Of a stretch of 53,277 nucleotides of DNA, positions 32,225-42,935 are shown piece by piece. The position numbers and the translations under genes were made by a program. Under the pieces are notes generated by a model that saw only the letters and a list, made by a program, of their open reading frames with translations, searched no databases and had not been told where the DNA came from. This DNA comes from Pleurotus djamor (lineage: Eukaryota; Basidiomycota; Agaricomycetes; Agaricales; Pleurotaceae), in assembly GCA_029747585.1 (NCBI GenBank), contig JAPEVF010000300.1, positions 1-53,277 of the forward strand, written 5' to 3'. Every line of letters begins with the position of its first letter. Position 1 is the stretch's first letter.

Positions 32225-35200
32225 CTAGCCTGCAAAAGAAGTTAGGCCGGGTTGGGCCCTACTCCCTATCTGGTATCTAACTTGGCCATTGACAACTGCT
32301 GGCGCTGACTTGTTTGTGTAGACACGCAGGCCCAAGAACACTGCATCTCCATGGAAGACATGCTCTTCGGTAGAATCGCTTGAGGCGTCATCGTCGTGCC
32401 CCGGGTCTTCGTCCCCATCAGAGCTGCCTGCGTCAGCTGTCTCTGCCAAAGAGCTCGCCCCAGATTCAGATTTGGAATTAACAGCACCATCCTTTGATTC
32501 CTCAATCACCTTGCGTTCCGTGACAGCACCGTCCAGTTTGGAATTGGGAGGTTCGCTTGGTTTGGCATCCGACCCAGCTTTCTTGACTTGCGATTCATTC
32601 TCCTGAGGCTTCTCGTCCAGCTTGACCTGTTTATCTTGTCGCTCGTCCTTTTCGCTGTCCTCATTTTTGTCTTCCGCTTTGTCCCCAGATTGTATGTCCT
32701 TGTGGTTCCCCTCCGAGTCTTCATCTCCCTTCTTCTCTTCGATGACCTTCTTCTCATCCCCTTCTCCTTGTTTCTCCACGGCCTGCAGACCTTCATTCAT
32801 TTTCACAGTGTCCGTCGGTTGCTCAAGGACAACAACTGTAGGGACGGGGTCGATCATCGGCATCAGAGGAGCTTCGAAATAGATGGTAGGCTCAAGCTGA
32901 GCAAGAAGGGCTTGTGAATTCTCCGCTCTCTTCGCAGCTTTCTCATCTTCGATCTTTTGCCTTTCTGTGAGTATCGCCTTGAGATCTCTTCCTGCTAATT
33001 CGTTTAAGGCCTCAGGTAAAAGATTTTCATGAGTCCTTGAGATCGCAGAATATTAGCAAATGTAAATGACGCGGGTTCGAGGGACAAACATCGAGTCTAT
33101 ATCTGGTACGCTTGGATGTAAGCAAACTTGAAGGCCTTAATATAAGGGGGAGGGAAACGTACTGGACGCGATAGTCTCGCCCATGGCGCGCTGTGTCAGT
33201 ATCCGAGCCAATTTACGCTTGCACATCTCGTTATTTTGAAGGATGTCTAGATAATGCTGTGCGGCGAGAAGGTTAGCTGGTGCACTGAAACTCAGGATGA
33301 CTGGTCAAGTCGCACCGAATTTCGACGGTACTTCCTATCAAGACGGACCTACAAAAGAGTTTTTAATGGATCAGTGGAAGACCATAGGAGGATCACTGTG
33401 AAAGCTGACGTGGACAACATAGTCGCCTGCTTCCAGCTTCAATTCTACATTGACGCTCCGTGACCAAAGACGGGCGTGAGACGATTCAGCCAAGACTTCT
33501 GACCCTCCAGCTTTGAAAAGGACAAAATTGAAGTTCCACCAGTGGCAACCAGAGATATCGACGAAGTACCGGTCATCAAGTTTGGAAAGAACGATAACGG
33601 CCGGTGTTCCTTCGGGGATAGTAAATGTAACTAGTTAGTTTATGACCAATCAGTAAGGGTTCAGAACTAAGAAGAGATAATCGGCAGGCTTACACGAGAC
33701 ATCGCCATAGGTCCAAGCTGAGGGAAGAGGTTTGGCTACGACACGAAGCCATTGTGACGACATGACCCATGTATCGTCAAACAGAAGGGTACGGTCAATC
33801 TGTTCCCAGGCATCCAAAAAGTCGCTGTCTAGAATATCATAAAGGTTTAGCGGCGCCAATCATTCCGAAAAAAAAATAGTAGCTTCGTACATTCCATGAC
33901 GAACTGGCCATCATCTCCGAAGACATGACCTAATTCGGGGAGGACTTGTAGCCACTCCGGGGTCCACTCCTTGGATCCATCTGACCAAGGACCAGTCCAC
34001 TCTGATCGACCCCAAGGATTGCGCAGAATGACGAAGCGTTTATCCTTACACTCGACCGCTCGCAGAACTGAGTAAGCGTGTCCACCGATTAGTCCATTGA
34101 TATGTAGGTCTGATTGACCGCTTCGCGTAGTGTCAAGACTATCAAAAGAACAGCCGAAGAGACGATCAACATTGGCTTTCGACAATTCTTCGTGCCAAAA
34201 TTTATCAATGTCAAGGATATCCTCAATGAATTGTGTGATCAAGAACGAGCCAACAGAGAAAGGTGAGATGGGTACCTTGGTAGGTATGATGGTTGCGACA
34301 CCGCTGGGATAAGATTAGGTGAAGTTGATAAGACATTCCATAGAAATCAACGGAATTCTGATGGACGTACCCAGTTAAGTCTTCGACGGCTTCGCTGGCT
34401 TCACCCCCACACAGGGAGCCATAATCGCCGTGTAGTTTTGCGTAAGCCTTCTCAATCAGGGGGACCCAAGTTTCTCCTTCCGTACCAGACTTGGCGAAGT
34501 AGAGTGCTTTGTTCCCCTTTCGTGCGAGTTTGTTATAATCATCTTTATTGTAGTGGTATAAGTGTTGTTCCGCTTGGTTGAGCTCTTCAAACTTGGGGAT
34601 GGATGTGAACAGCATACTATATTGAGGTTGAATCAATAAATTGACCAGGACAGCACGGAATCAGAAGGTGTACTCGTCTATGATGACAGGGACCCAGTAA
34701 GCGTCTCGGAAGAAGACAAAGCCGTAGACGCCTACGACCTCATCGCGCTGAGAATGTGGTGAGCCAATCGTATCATGGATACGAGGGACGGCCTTGGGAC
34801 GGCCGGTATGCTTACTGCGACACATGATTTCTCGATCAAGCCCTTGGTGGTCGTCATCATTGACAGGGCAGAAAGAAACCAGCAGTCTCCCAGGCTGCCC
34901 TGGACAATATCATTGGCATTAGCGCCGTCAATGAAGAACTGAGGTTTGCTGAATAGCTGCGTGACTCTTTGCACATCTGGGGGTGTATAAGACACTGCCA
35001 ATGGGTTATCCACGCCTAGGTTAAAAAGACAAATATCTCGATCGTTCTCGAGATCAAAGTCAATGTCTCTGAATCACAAATTAACAATGTGCTTGAGCAA
35101 GAACTCATATAGAGAGCCCTACCGAAACTTCTGGTTTTTTGCTCGGCATAGTTTCGAGATGCTGGCAACCCTTGATTTGCAGTCCTCCAGAGCCTTGTCT

Positions 35201-35316
35201 AGCTCCGATGTGACGAGGAGACCAGCCTGACGTTCCTGTTGTTGGAAGGTCCCTTTGCCTTTGGGAGCATCGACGTCCACTGATGCGGATTTCGTGAAGA
35301 AGCTGAATAGTCCCAT
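32225..35316 (-). CDS. calpain-type cysteine protease
   Basis: Intracellular cysteine protease of the calpain (C2) family. The chosen start at 35316 gives MGLFSFFTKSA; a Gly at position 2 could allow N-myristoylation. An alternative upstream start exists at 35415. Catalytic Cys near residue 127 in DIVQGSLGDCWFLSAL; catalytic His in HINGLIGGHAYSVLRA; catalytic Asn in FVILRNPWGRSEWTGPW. All three are present, so the enzyme should be active. Also visible: KALYFAKSGTEGETWVPLIE and CGGEASEAVEDLTG of the protease core, then a domain-III-like beta region (DDRYFVDISGCHWWNFNFVL). A long Lys/Glu/Asp-rich tail near 32850-32440 (EGDEKKVIEEKKGDEDSEGN) precedes a short C-terminal module (HGDAVFLGLRVYTNKSAPAV). 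Multiple introns of 50-70 nt interrupt the gene. Neighbours give no functional hint. Confidence 0.88.
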
Positions 35317-36705
35317 TTGATGGTGTCCTTTGAAGGGAGAGAGGGAGTTATCTCTCACAACGTAGATTGTGTGGCCTATGTAACTGTAGTGCACTACGGG
35401 CGCTTCGGAAACCAAGCGCTGCCATAGTCATCGGACCTGTTGACAGTGCATTAGAAGAGACGATTGGCCAGGCAAAATAGATAGACAAGGAAACGCCCAC
35501 AGGCTAGAACCAAGAGAACGATTGGAGACGTATTATGAATGAGTACTTGAGTGCCGAACGTTGGCCGGTTGCGGTCATATGGTGGTGGTGGTGGTGCGTG
35601 GGCATCGCTCGCGAAGGTCAATATGGGTTGGTGTTGGATTAGAGTTTGGTTCGAGATCCAGACGTGTAAACGGGCGGCAAAAATTGCTTCAGAGATAACT
35701 AAATTCATCAAAAGATCATTCTTCGCGACAATGGAAGAGTGATATTAGCACCCACTCGATATCGTGTCGTTGATCCCCTCATGAGTCCATCCGAGCGTGA
35801 GGAATGGTCAGAGACCGCTAGCATGATCGCGGTAGAAATGTGCGTTCTCACCTTGTATGACGGACTCTTCTACGTCTGTGCGCGACTATCTGGCAGTAAT
35901 ATAGGTGATTAGGACATAGAGGCGGATTAGTGCAACGTAGAAAGCAGAGCCATCACGGGCAAAAGGGCCGCTCTTGGGAATCTGGGACAAGGCCGATACA
36001 CGCGCTGAAAACGCGCTGAACCTTCCGCATTCCATCCTAATTCTTGAGGCCTCGCTTATGTAGTCCTTTTGACCGATAGATATCCGGTCCGGGTGTCAGG
36101 TAGTCTGCATCACAGTTCGTGGATGCGAACCAAACCCAAGTCCCTCCCACGACGGTGCCCTAGAGCGTCAAGAACCGGTCCCATGCGATATCTTGACGCC
36201 CAGATCGAAAGGCAGTTCAATGCAACCATGGAAATGCAGTCCTTCTCAAAGTTTTAATCAGTGGCCGGGGCCCCGCGGTGGTAGAAAGGAAACACGTTGG
36301 CTCAAAGAGGGGAGCACAGAGATGTAGTCGCATGAAGAGAGATAGCCCCGAGCTTGTGCAATCCGTTAGAATGCAGTCATATTCGAAGATGCGTTGGATG
36401 AGGCTTTCGAAGCTGAAGTTGGTGCCTCGTCAACGGTCACGGACATCGCGTGACGTCACATCCACGTGCAATGAGACCCGTGCATGACTTGTTGTACTCC
36501 TATTACTAATGACCATCGAGGATCTACTCTCCTGAGTCTCTGACTCTCTCCGACTGTACCGGTGACCTAAAAGTATATACGGGTGTATGAGGAAAGAGGA
36601 TGGACGGAAACGCTAAGAGTTTAGCTTGTCTTACTTGTTTAGGCAATACAGTTGCCAAATCCAGCGATGACATCACTTCCGTCGTTCCGTCGTGGTTCAA
36701 ACGGA
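35317..36705. other. intergenic, no gene seen
   Basis: Promoter side of the calpain gene and of the divergent small gene at 36808. Short ORFs only. Confidence 0.5.
35580..35596 (+). repeat. short GGT microsatellite
   Basis: Five GGT units in a row in the spacer upstream of the calpain gene; low information. Confidence 0.7.
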
Positions 36706-36712
36706 TATAAAG
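36706..36712 (+). promoter_or_regulatory. TATA box (TATAAAG)
   Basis: Lies 96 nt upstream of the ATG at 36808 in the same orientation as the small membrane protein gene. Confidence 0.6.
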
Positions 36713-36807
36713 ACGGCCCACAAGCCACCCTTGCTTACTCTCCCCCCAGTTACTATCACCACCTCTTCGTCTTCAGCCAAACGCAACCAATAGCGAAGTT
36801 TTGAATC

Positions 36808-37325
36808 ATGGTCAACACAAGTTTCTCTGGAATCCCTCGCGCAGGGAGCTCGAACCTCGCCGCTGGGACGACTTCCGGCCCAAGGGTACGCATATACACG
36901 CATGGGGCGAATAGGAGAAGTAACCAACGAGATTAACCTTGGCTAGGCGATTATCTTCAGCATGACCGCCGTCATCCTAGGATTAGGCGGGTTCTATGCG
37001 CACCTGAACAGGAAGCAGAACAAGAAAGTGGAATTGGGCACTAACGCTCATCGTGAGTCCTTGCCACTTCTTATCGCCTATCGCGTCAACTCTGGCTACA
37101 GACGAACAGCGCATAGCGAGCCTGGGGCGAGCGGATCAACTCACGCACGCACGTCTTCAAACTCTCACCGAAGATAAACGCGATCTTCCTCTCTCACGTC
37201 CCACCATGGAACATAACAGCGGGCACGTCACGATCGGTTCTAAAGATGCCAAAGGCTATCTTGCCGGACAACCGACGCCTCAGCGCGACCGAGGAGATGG
37301 GATGGCATACACGAAGAAGATGTAA
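36808..37325 (+). CDS. small single-pass membrane protein, unknown function
   Basis: Three exons: 36808-36885, 36947-37052 and 37102-37325, with consensus GTACGC...GCTAG and GTGAGT...TACAG introns. The spliced protein is about 135 residues. It begins MVNTSFSGIPRAGSSNLAAG, has one membrane helix (AIIFSMTAVILGLGGFYAHL) followed by a basic patch (NRKQNKKV), and ends with a polar tail (GDGMAYTKKM). A positive patch right after the helix suggests a short N-terminus outside the basic side; it could sit in a mitochondrial or ER membrane. No family recognised. The TATA box and clean splicing support the model. Confidence 0.65.
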
Positions 37326-37598
37326 ACGATGAAAAGTTTGGGAAATTGCAATTTGGGAATTGATTACGTTGGGTATCAGCAGCACAGGCAGTACATACAA
37401 TAACAGTCCATGAAGTTAATACAATAAGTGTCCCAGGTGCAAGCACAGTATACGAAAGCGAAGGCAGACAAAATATTCTTGGCAGAGCTAAAACTGAGCG
37501 ACCAGTAACAGAGGCGAGCAGAATCAGTGGTCGGAGACATCAGGTCCATTGAGAAATACAGAGAGCACGCGAGTTTCGGCGTCGAGGCATGGGGCCGT

Positions 37599-38354
37599 CT
37601 AGAAGGCATTGCCCGTCAGAGCATCCAGAGCGGTCTTGACCTGAGTGATGAAATTGACGAGTCGTTTGCGAGTGTCCTCTAGATGGATAAACCCCAGTAA
37701 GCCGAACGTTAAGCATTGAAACGCGAAAAGTGATGGAAAATCGACCATCGAAGAAACTCCCGGATTGAAAGCAAAGGGCATACCGATGAGATTCGGCGGC
37801 CGGAGAAAGGGGAAAATACGCGACAGCGATGATGAGAACGTGCCTTGTTCCATTTGTGTTTTCATCACAGCCCCGATACGATCCTCGATAGCCGAACCAG
37901 AAGCTTCACTTTCTCCTCGAGGACGAGCAGCCGACCAAGCGTAGAACTCCAACATGACATCCAGCAGCATAGACGTGAGGTCTACAGAGTAAGAAAGATG
38001 AGAAAACGCGTAAACCTTGAGAAAAAGAGCGCGTTCGGGGGCATATATGCGCTGAAAAAGCAGCTTACCTCGTTCAAATTGCGCGTCTCTCTCTGTTTCG
38101 GTTTGGAAAGGTTGGACGATGGAAGATTGCACGTCGAACGGAGTGAATGCGTCCGAGATGGATTCCAGGATATTGCGAGTCTGGGTCGATGGAGGTGGTA
38201 CCGACATCGCAGGAGTTGGGCCAGATGTTGATGTTGATTGTGTGTAGACTCGGTTCACAGACGCGTCGTTTGATGGCGAAGACGGTGGAATCCTTTCGAA
38301 CCCATCTGAAGCAGCAATTGATGGGCTCATTGGCGAGGACGGTGTTGGGACCAT
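37599..38354 (-). CDS. hypothetical protein, Ser/Pro-rich N-terminus, hydrophobic C-terminal segments
   Basis: Start at 38354 (MVPTPSSPMSPSIAASDGFE) and stop at 37601-37599. An intron (GTAAGC...CTGTAG, about 37978-38070) has a length divisible by three, so the frame also reads through it; splicing joins AQFERD to LTSMLLDVMLEFYAWSAARP. The N-terminal 80 residues are low-complexity Ser/Pro/Thr. The rest has short hydrophobic helices (LFAFQCLTFGLLGFIHLED, LVNFITQVKTALDALTG). No domain recognised. A broken partial copy of its 5' half lies at 44335-44595 on the same strand. Confidence 0.6.
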   Translation of the reverse strand: MVPTPSSPMSPSIAASDGFERIPPSSPSNDASVNRVYTQSTSTSGPTPAMSVPPPSTQTRNILESISDAFTPFDVQSSIVQPFQTETERDAQFERGKLLFQRIYAPERALFLKVYAFSHLSYSVDLTSMLLDVMLEFYAWSAARPRGESEASGSAIEDRIGAVMKTQMEQGTFSSSLSRIFPFLRPPNLIGMPFAFNPGVSSMVDFPSLFAFQCLTFGLLGFIHLEDTRKRLVNFITQVKTALDALTGNAF

Positions 38355-38890
38355 GAATAATGTCGGCGATGATGGTGGTTGGAGAGAAGGAGGAGGTGAA
38401 AATGTTTCTCACGATTTAGCAACCAAAAAACCTTGTATCTGGTATAGCTGCCCCTGCTTCGTCGCAATGTGCTGCACTCTGATTCCCAGTGCATCATGCC
38501 CTTCGATGGCAACAGATTCGGATACCATGGCGGCGGAAGCCGACCAGAAGTTGGAACCAAAACCTGATCTTGACCTGATCCTATGATGAACTCATGAAGA
38601 ACCAGAGCCCCAGTCAAGCCTCAGTTCGAATCTATCAGTGCAAAGGGCTGTAGCATAGAAACATTCGGGAAACACATCATCGGATGAAGTGATTATCACT
38701 TACAAACTTGGATGCACATTTCGATGGTCGTGAATCGAAACTACATTCCATGACTCCTCTGGTCCGTACAAAAGCTACCCTTTGCTGGACATGGACCCTC
38801 AGCTTCATCCTCAAAATCCCCTCCAAGTTGCGTGGCCGGCCCATCTACTTAGTGCCCTACATATTCAAAACCCCTCGAGAGTCGACTGCC

Positions 38891-40302
38891 ATGTATATCC
38901 TCCGCTCTTCCGTTATCTTTGTCTTTATTCTCTCTGTGATCTCTTCGCCCATCTTGCAAGATGGGGGCACTATGGACCTCGATACTCGCGAAAGCACGGA
39001 CATGCAAAAAGTCCTACAACTCCGGGAGAAGCCCTTCCCTAGTCGCTACGGTCATGTCAGCCTTTTTCTTTTTCTTTTCCCTTGCACTTTCTAACTCGTC
39101 CAATACAGAATGCAGTCTCTTTCCGCAAAGCGCCTGTGTTGACAAAGAGAGCTCCCAACATCAGGGATCAACGAAGGGCTGCCCCCAAGTCGAAACCGAA
39201 GCCAAAGCCGTCCACGACAGCTCCGCCAAAAGTTGCGTCCCCGCCCCCTCCCTCAAGCCCTCAGAAGCCTGGAAAGCCTAAACCTCCTCCTGCAAACACT
39301 CCTCCAAANGAATACCCCCCCAAAGAACAGCGCGTCGTGTGTGATCAAGCGTGGAATCCTGTTAAGTAAACGAGCTTTCGATACCACTTGCTGTAAGTTC
39401 GATCTCACGTACTTACCCCCGTATTGCACGGCATTGATGTCTGACTGCACCTTTTTTTTAAAAAAAATACAGCAACCGCTAGCCTCACGCTCGGCAGTGT
39501 AACACGCTCCATCACGAAAGTTGGTGATCAAGGACAATCATCCATTACTTACAAAGTCACTGATGGCTGGCCTGACCCTACTGGACAAAACGTCCTTGCC
39601 TTCGCGAAGACAGGATCACGTATGTGTTTTATTCTCCTGCTCCTTTCCTCTCCTGCCCTATTCGCTCTATTCGCTTTGTGCATCACAACACCAGCGCTAC
39701 GACAGTATAACCACTCACCCTACTATATTTTAGGTCCTTCGGACAAGTTCACAGACGAAATCGGTTGGCTCACCAAAATCGAGCAGTTACTCGCCTCCGG
39801 CGAGTTTGACGGAAGAAACTTCATCGTTTTCCGCGGTGCACCAGGGAAACATATCGCTGAAACTGAATACTTCTCGAAGATCTACGACGAGTTCCTGAGT
39901 GCTGGAAAAATCAATGAATGCAAAGCTGAGATTAGGAAGACTGTCATTCCGTTAGTTGTCAAGCAGGCGGAGTTCTATGTGTGCGTTTTCGGTTTCGTTA
40001 TAGTGTTCGTTTGTTTCCTGATGATTTGTTGATAGCGAAAATTTCCAAGTCTTGCACACGGATATACATCCTCATAATGTCATGTTTGACGAGTCCAATG
40101 GTCAACTTAAGGCAGCCCTCATTGACTGGGGTCGTGCGGAGACTCAACCTTTGGTAAGAGTGTCGTCTATACGATCACTTGGAAACTTCGTTGCTTACGA
40201 TCTGGATTATAGTGGACCAAGGAACTCGAGGAACAAGTCCGTGTACAGGCAGATCGCACCTTTTTGGAGGCACCTGATACGAGAATATGTGTTACAGTTT
40301 AA
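38891..40302 (+). CDS. secreted protein with APH-like kinase fold
   Basis: Signal peptide MYILRSSVIFVFILSVISSP at the start, then a basic Pro-rich linker (KSKPKPKPSTTAPPKVASPP) and a kinase-like domain. The domain has an ATP-lysine strand (VLAFAKTGS), a helix-C glutamate (TDEIGWLTKIEQLL), the catalytic-loop motif HTDIHPHNVMF, and the metal-binding DWG motif (AALIDWGRAET), as in aminoglycoside phosphotransferase/choline-kinase-like families. It ends APDTRICVTV. Five or six introns of 45-110 nt fit. One break: a single N at 39309 sits where the frame must shift by one base to continue (…ANTPP to GILLSKRAFDTTC), most likely a base-calling error beside a C run. Substrate unknown. A kinase fold behind a signal peptide suggests action in the secretory pathway or outside the cell. 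Confidence 0.7.
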
Positions 40303-40391
40303 GCATGTTCGCGTACAGTCTGTACTTACTCATTTGATTCGGAACACTAGGCGGCGGTTAGCTAACGGTGACACAAATCCCATTCGTTCCG

Positions 40392-40803
40392 ATGTCACCG
40401 CGTGAAGGCTCCTCTCGACTGACTGGGCCCCTTCCCATCGTTACAACCTACATTACTTGGTATCTCAAGCAGAAGGTCGCTTGTGACATGACTCCCACGA
40501 GCCTCGTGTGCCAGGCATCGTTGAACCTCCGTCGCATCATCGAGAGGACCTTTTATTACAGGAATTATGACCAGAAAGAGTAAAGAACCAGACGACGATG
40601 CTCCAGAACGAAAGAAGCTGAGCGGAGTGTACGAGCTACTCTTCGAGTTTGTCGACCGGCTGGAGCTGCTCGAAACTTCCCTGCATAACGGTTCGTATGA
40701 CTTCGCAACCAGGTATCTCCAATTTGATGACTCTGAGGAGGCTAGGCTTTCCCCCCCTNCCCCCCCTCCGTCTGTTAAACGTGGAGCCCAAGGAATACTG
40801 TGA
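40392..40803 (+). CDS. possible hypothetical protein, frame broken
   Basis: From the ATG at 40392 the frame reads MSPREGSSRLTGPLPIVTTY to NLRRIIERTFYYRNYDQKE and stops at 40583. The overlapping next frame continues with KEPDDDAPERKKLSGVYELL, FEFVDRLELLETSLHNGS and ends at 40803. A one-base slip in the A-rich AGAAAGAGTAAAG would join them into about 135 residues. An N at 40759 lies in a run of Cs. No family recognised; it could also be two chance ORFs. Confidence 0.35.
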
Positions 40804-41124
40804 GCTGTGAGGGGATCAAAGGACCCTCAAGATTGGGAGGATCGCTCTTGTAGAAGTTGCAGACGTGATGGTCGTCCGTGCGCACGACGATGAAAACTGA
40901 ACTTTTTAGACGCCCATGATGCCAGATGATGCCTTCAACGATCGGGTCAGTCGACGGTCGAGAGTCGTACTTACTTCGCACTGCGTCGAATGCTCATTTC
41001 TCAAGCTCATACAGGTAGCGAGGTACTCCCGTCTACCGAGGCTAGCTGTCCATGGGGGACATCGCTGGCGAGTTAAATATGAGCCTATGCAGAGTATGCA
41101 CTGCCTTCCAGATAAGCTCCCAAA

Positions 41125-41132
41125 TATAAAAG
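41125..41132 (+). promoter_or_regulatory. TATA box (TATAAAAG)
   Basis: Only 13 nt before the ATG at 41145 but 52 nt before the ATG at 41184. This argues that translation begins at 41184, because a transcript starting some 30 nt after the box would not include the first ATG. Confidence 0.6.
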
Positions 41133-41183
41133 GCCCTCCCATCAATGCATCACCAACCCATCACGCATCACGGCCCACCACCA

Positions 41184-42317
41184 ATGGCCAACCCTCAGGA
41201 AACTTGGACCGAGTCCCTCACCGATCCTGTTGAGCCAGCCAGCGGTTGCGGTTCTACTCTTCGGCCCATCACATCCATCACTACCAACCGCTATCACAAG
41301 AATGCTCAAGTTTCCCTTAAACGCCGTTCAGAGGCTCCTGGTCAAGGGGAAATGTACGGCGCTTTCATGCATTTAAAGCGATGTTTATGTTCATCGAACT
41401 TTATCCTTAGGCCAACTTACCTCCCGGAACATTGGTCTCCATACGTTCATCCGGAAGGGAAGTTGTATTTCTGCAGACACACGAAGCCCGTTGTCATCAC
41501 CGAGGCCGATCTCTACAATCCCGAAAACTTGAAGAGGTTGACGGAATGGCTTGAAGTGATACAACGCCTCTTAGTTGAAGAGCAAATCTTCGACCACGAC
41601 AATGTCGAGTTGTTCATTCAGCTCGAGGACGCAGGATGCGCATACTACTTCATCGATCATCACACTCGAACTGAGTTCTGGCTTGATGCCGTCGATACGG
41701 AATCGATAGGCCTGCTTCAAGTCGTCTCGGAAAAGCACTTGAGTAAGTCTTACAATATTTTTACCTCTTGGTAACTAAACGGCCAATAATCTTAGAATTG
41801 GCTCTCACGGAACATTATTGGGCTCATGTTGAATTCTACCCTTCACACTTACCGGGCTTGTCCAATAGTGTCTTTGACGAGCTAACCTCTATCTTCGCAC
41901 ATGGGAAACTCGGTACGCTCGACCCGCGTTGCAGAAGTCCGTGTAGTTGGTCTCTTACCAGCTACTGCGATCAGATCGTCTGACATCCAACCTATCTACG
42001 CTCCCGTACTCATCAGATGAGTGCTCTAACTACATTAAATTACTCAATGCCATTAAAGGTGAGGTCCATTCGCATGCCCTAAATTACTGAACAACCCTGC
42101 TGACCACCACGTCCCCGTTGATTGCCTTCTTTATCATTGACGATAAGTATCTGAAAGGAAACAGGAAGAGACCTTCAACGAACAACCCACTCGGCAGTGG
42201 ATCCAATCAGCACTCAAGTGTGTCATGCTACGAATTTATAGTCGATGGAGCCCTAATATGTGATTCTCATTAGGCGAGTACTCCGCGGAGGTATCACCCT
42301 ATACCGTGATGGAATAG
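41184..42317 (+). CDS. WW-domain-like protein of an Agaricomycete family, short version
   Basis: The start MANPQETWTESLTD is chosen from the TATA box position. The key block is LPEHWSPYVHPEGKLYFC, a WW-like motif, followed by ITEADLYNPENLKRLTEWLE, DAGCAYYFIDHHTRTEFWLD (second aromatic, WW-like block), VVSEKHLKLALTEHYWAHVE, FDELTSIFAHGKL and DRLTSNLSTLPYSSDECSNY with IKLLNAIK. Introns GTAAGT...CTTAG (about 41742-41794), GTACGC...ATCAG (about 41912-41971), GTGAGG...ATAAG (about 42060-42147) and a weaker one (about 42220-42269) join them. Relatives I remember run to 400-500 residues; here the last exon reaches a TAG at 42315-42317 after VSPYTVME. The gene may thus be truncated, or later exons may be mis-joined. 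Function of the family is unknown. Confidence 0.6.
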
Positions 42318-42895
42318 GTCCTCCCCTTTTCGATTCCAAGCCCAAACACAGTCGCAGGAATTTTCGTCGCCGAAAGGTCGCCATCAACATCAACATCCAA
42401 CAAAATTGTGGGAACACAGTGAATCGCACGAAGGTGAATGGTGGTGAGTTGACGTTGACACTACTTCGTCGAGATCATCGTCATTCAGGCTCCCCCACTC
42501 ACTTGTTATCTGTAGGCGATGTCCATAACAACAACTATGGGGATGGGAACTTCACAAACGCTCAAACCATCAATAATAATAATGCCCCTCAGGCCGATTC
42601 CCTTGAAGGTAAGTCAAAACCCTGCAGCATGCCTTGGATCCTGTTCAAATTACTCATGACAGATGAGCTTGAGCCCCAGACAGAAGAAACACCTGATGTT
42701 TGGACAGAAGTAATACCTGAGCAAACTGAGCTTCCGAACACCGACGAGCCTTACCTTCAGCAATGGGTCGTCTACGTTTGGGCTTGGGTACCCTGTTTTT
42801 CGTGGACTGGGTGGTTCAGTGGTTGGATGGCCCAATGGATCCCCCAAACTTGCTCGCAATGGGTTTGGCCCAGCCCAACCAAAGTGAACTCGTAA
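42318..42895 (+). CDS. Asn-rich protein with C-terminal membrane segment (start uncertain)
   Basis: The open frame runs to a TAA at 42893-42895. Two introns remove non-matching parts: GTGAGT...CTGTAG (about 42444-42514) and GTAAGT...TGACAG (about 42609-42661). The spliced product contains a basic block (KHSRRNFRRRKVAININIQQ), an Asn/Gly-rich stretch (HNNNYGDGNFTNAQTINNNN), an acidic segment (DELEPQTEETPDVWTEVIPE) and a Trp-rich hydrophobic end (WVVYVWAWVPCFSWTGWFSG). It could be a separate gene or the continuation of the WW-like gene just upstream, since no convincing start codon was found. The Asn-rich stretch recalls short beta-arch or amyloid-like repeats in fungal signalling proteins; this is inference. 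Confidence 0.4.
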
Positions 42896-42935
42896 AGGAT
42901 CATTATTACTTACATGAAAAACAAGCAAGAGTGGT

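Noticed and set aside
32266..32917. ORFs in other frames of the Lys/Glu-rich calpain tail
   Set aside because: Low-complexity coding sequence gives open alternative frames; the calpain frame explains it.
35640..35670. GGTTCGAGATCC, a tRNA B-box-like sequence
   Set aside because: No A-box at the right distance and no cloverleaf can be drawn.
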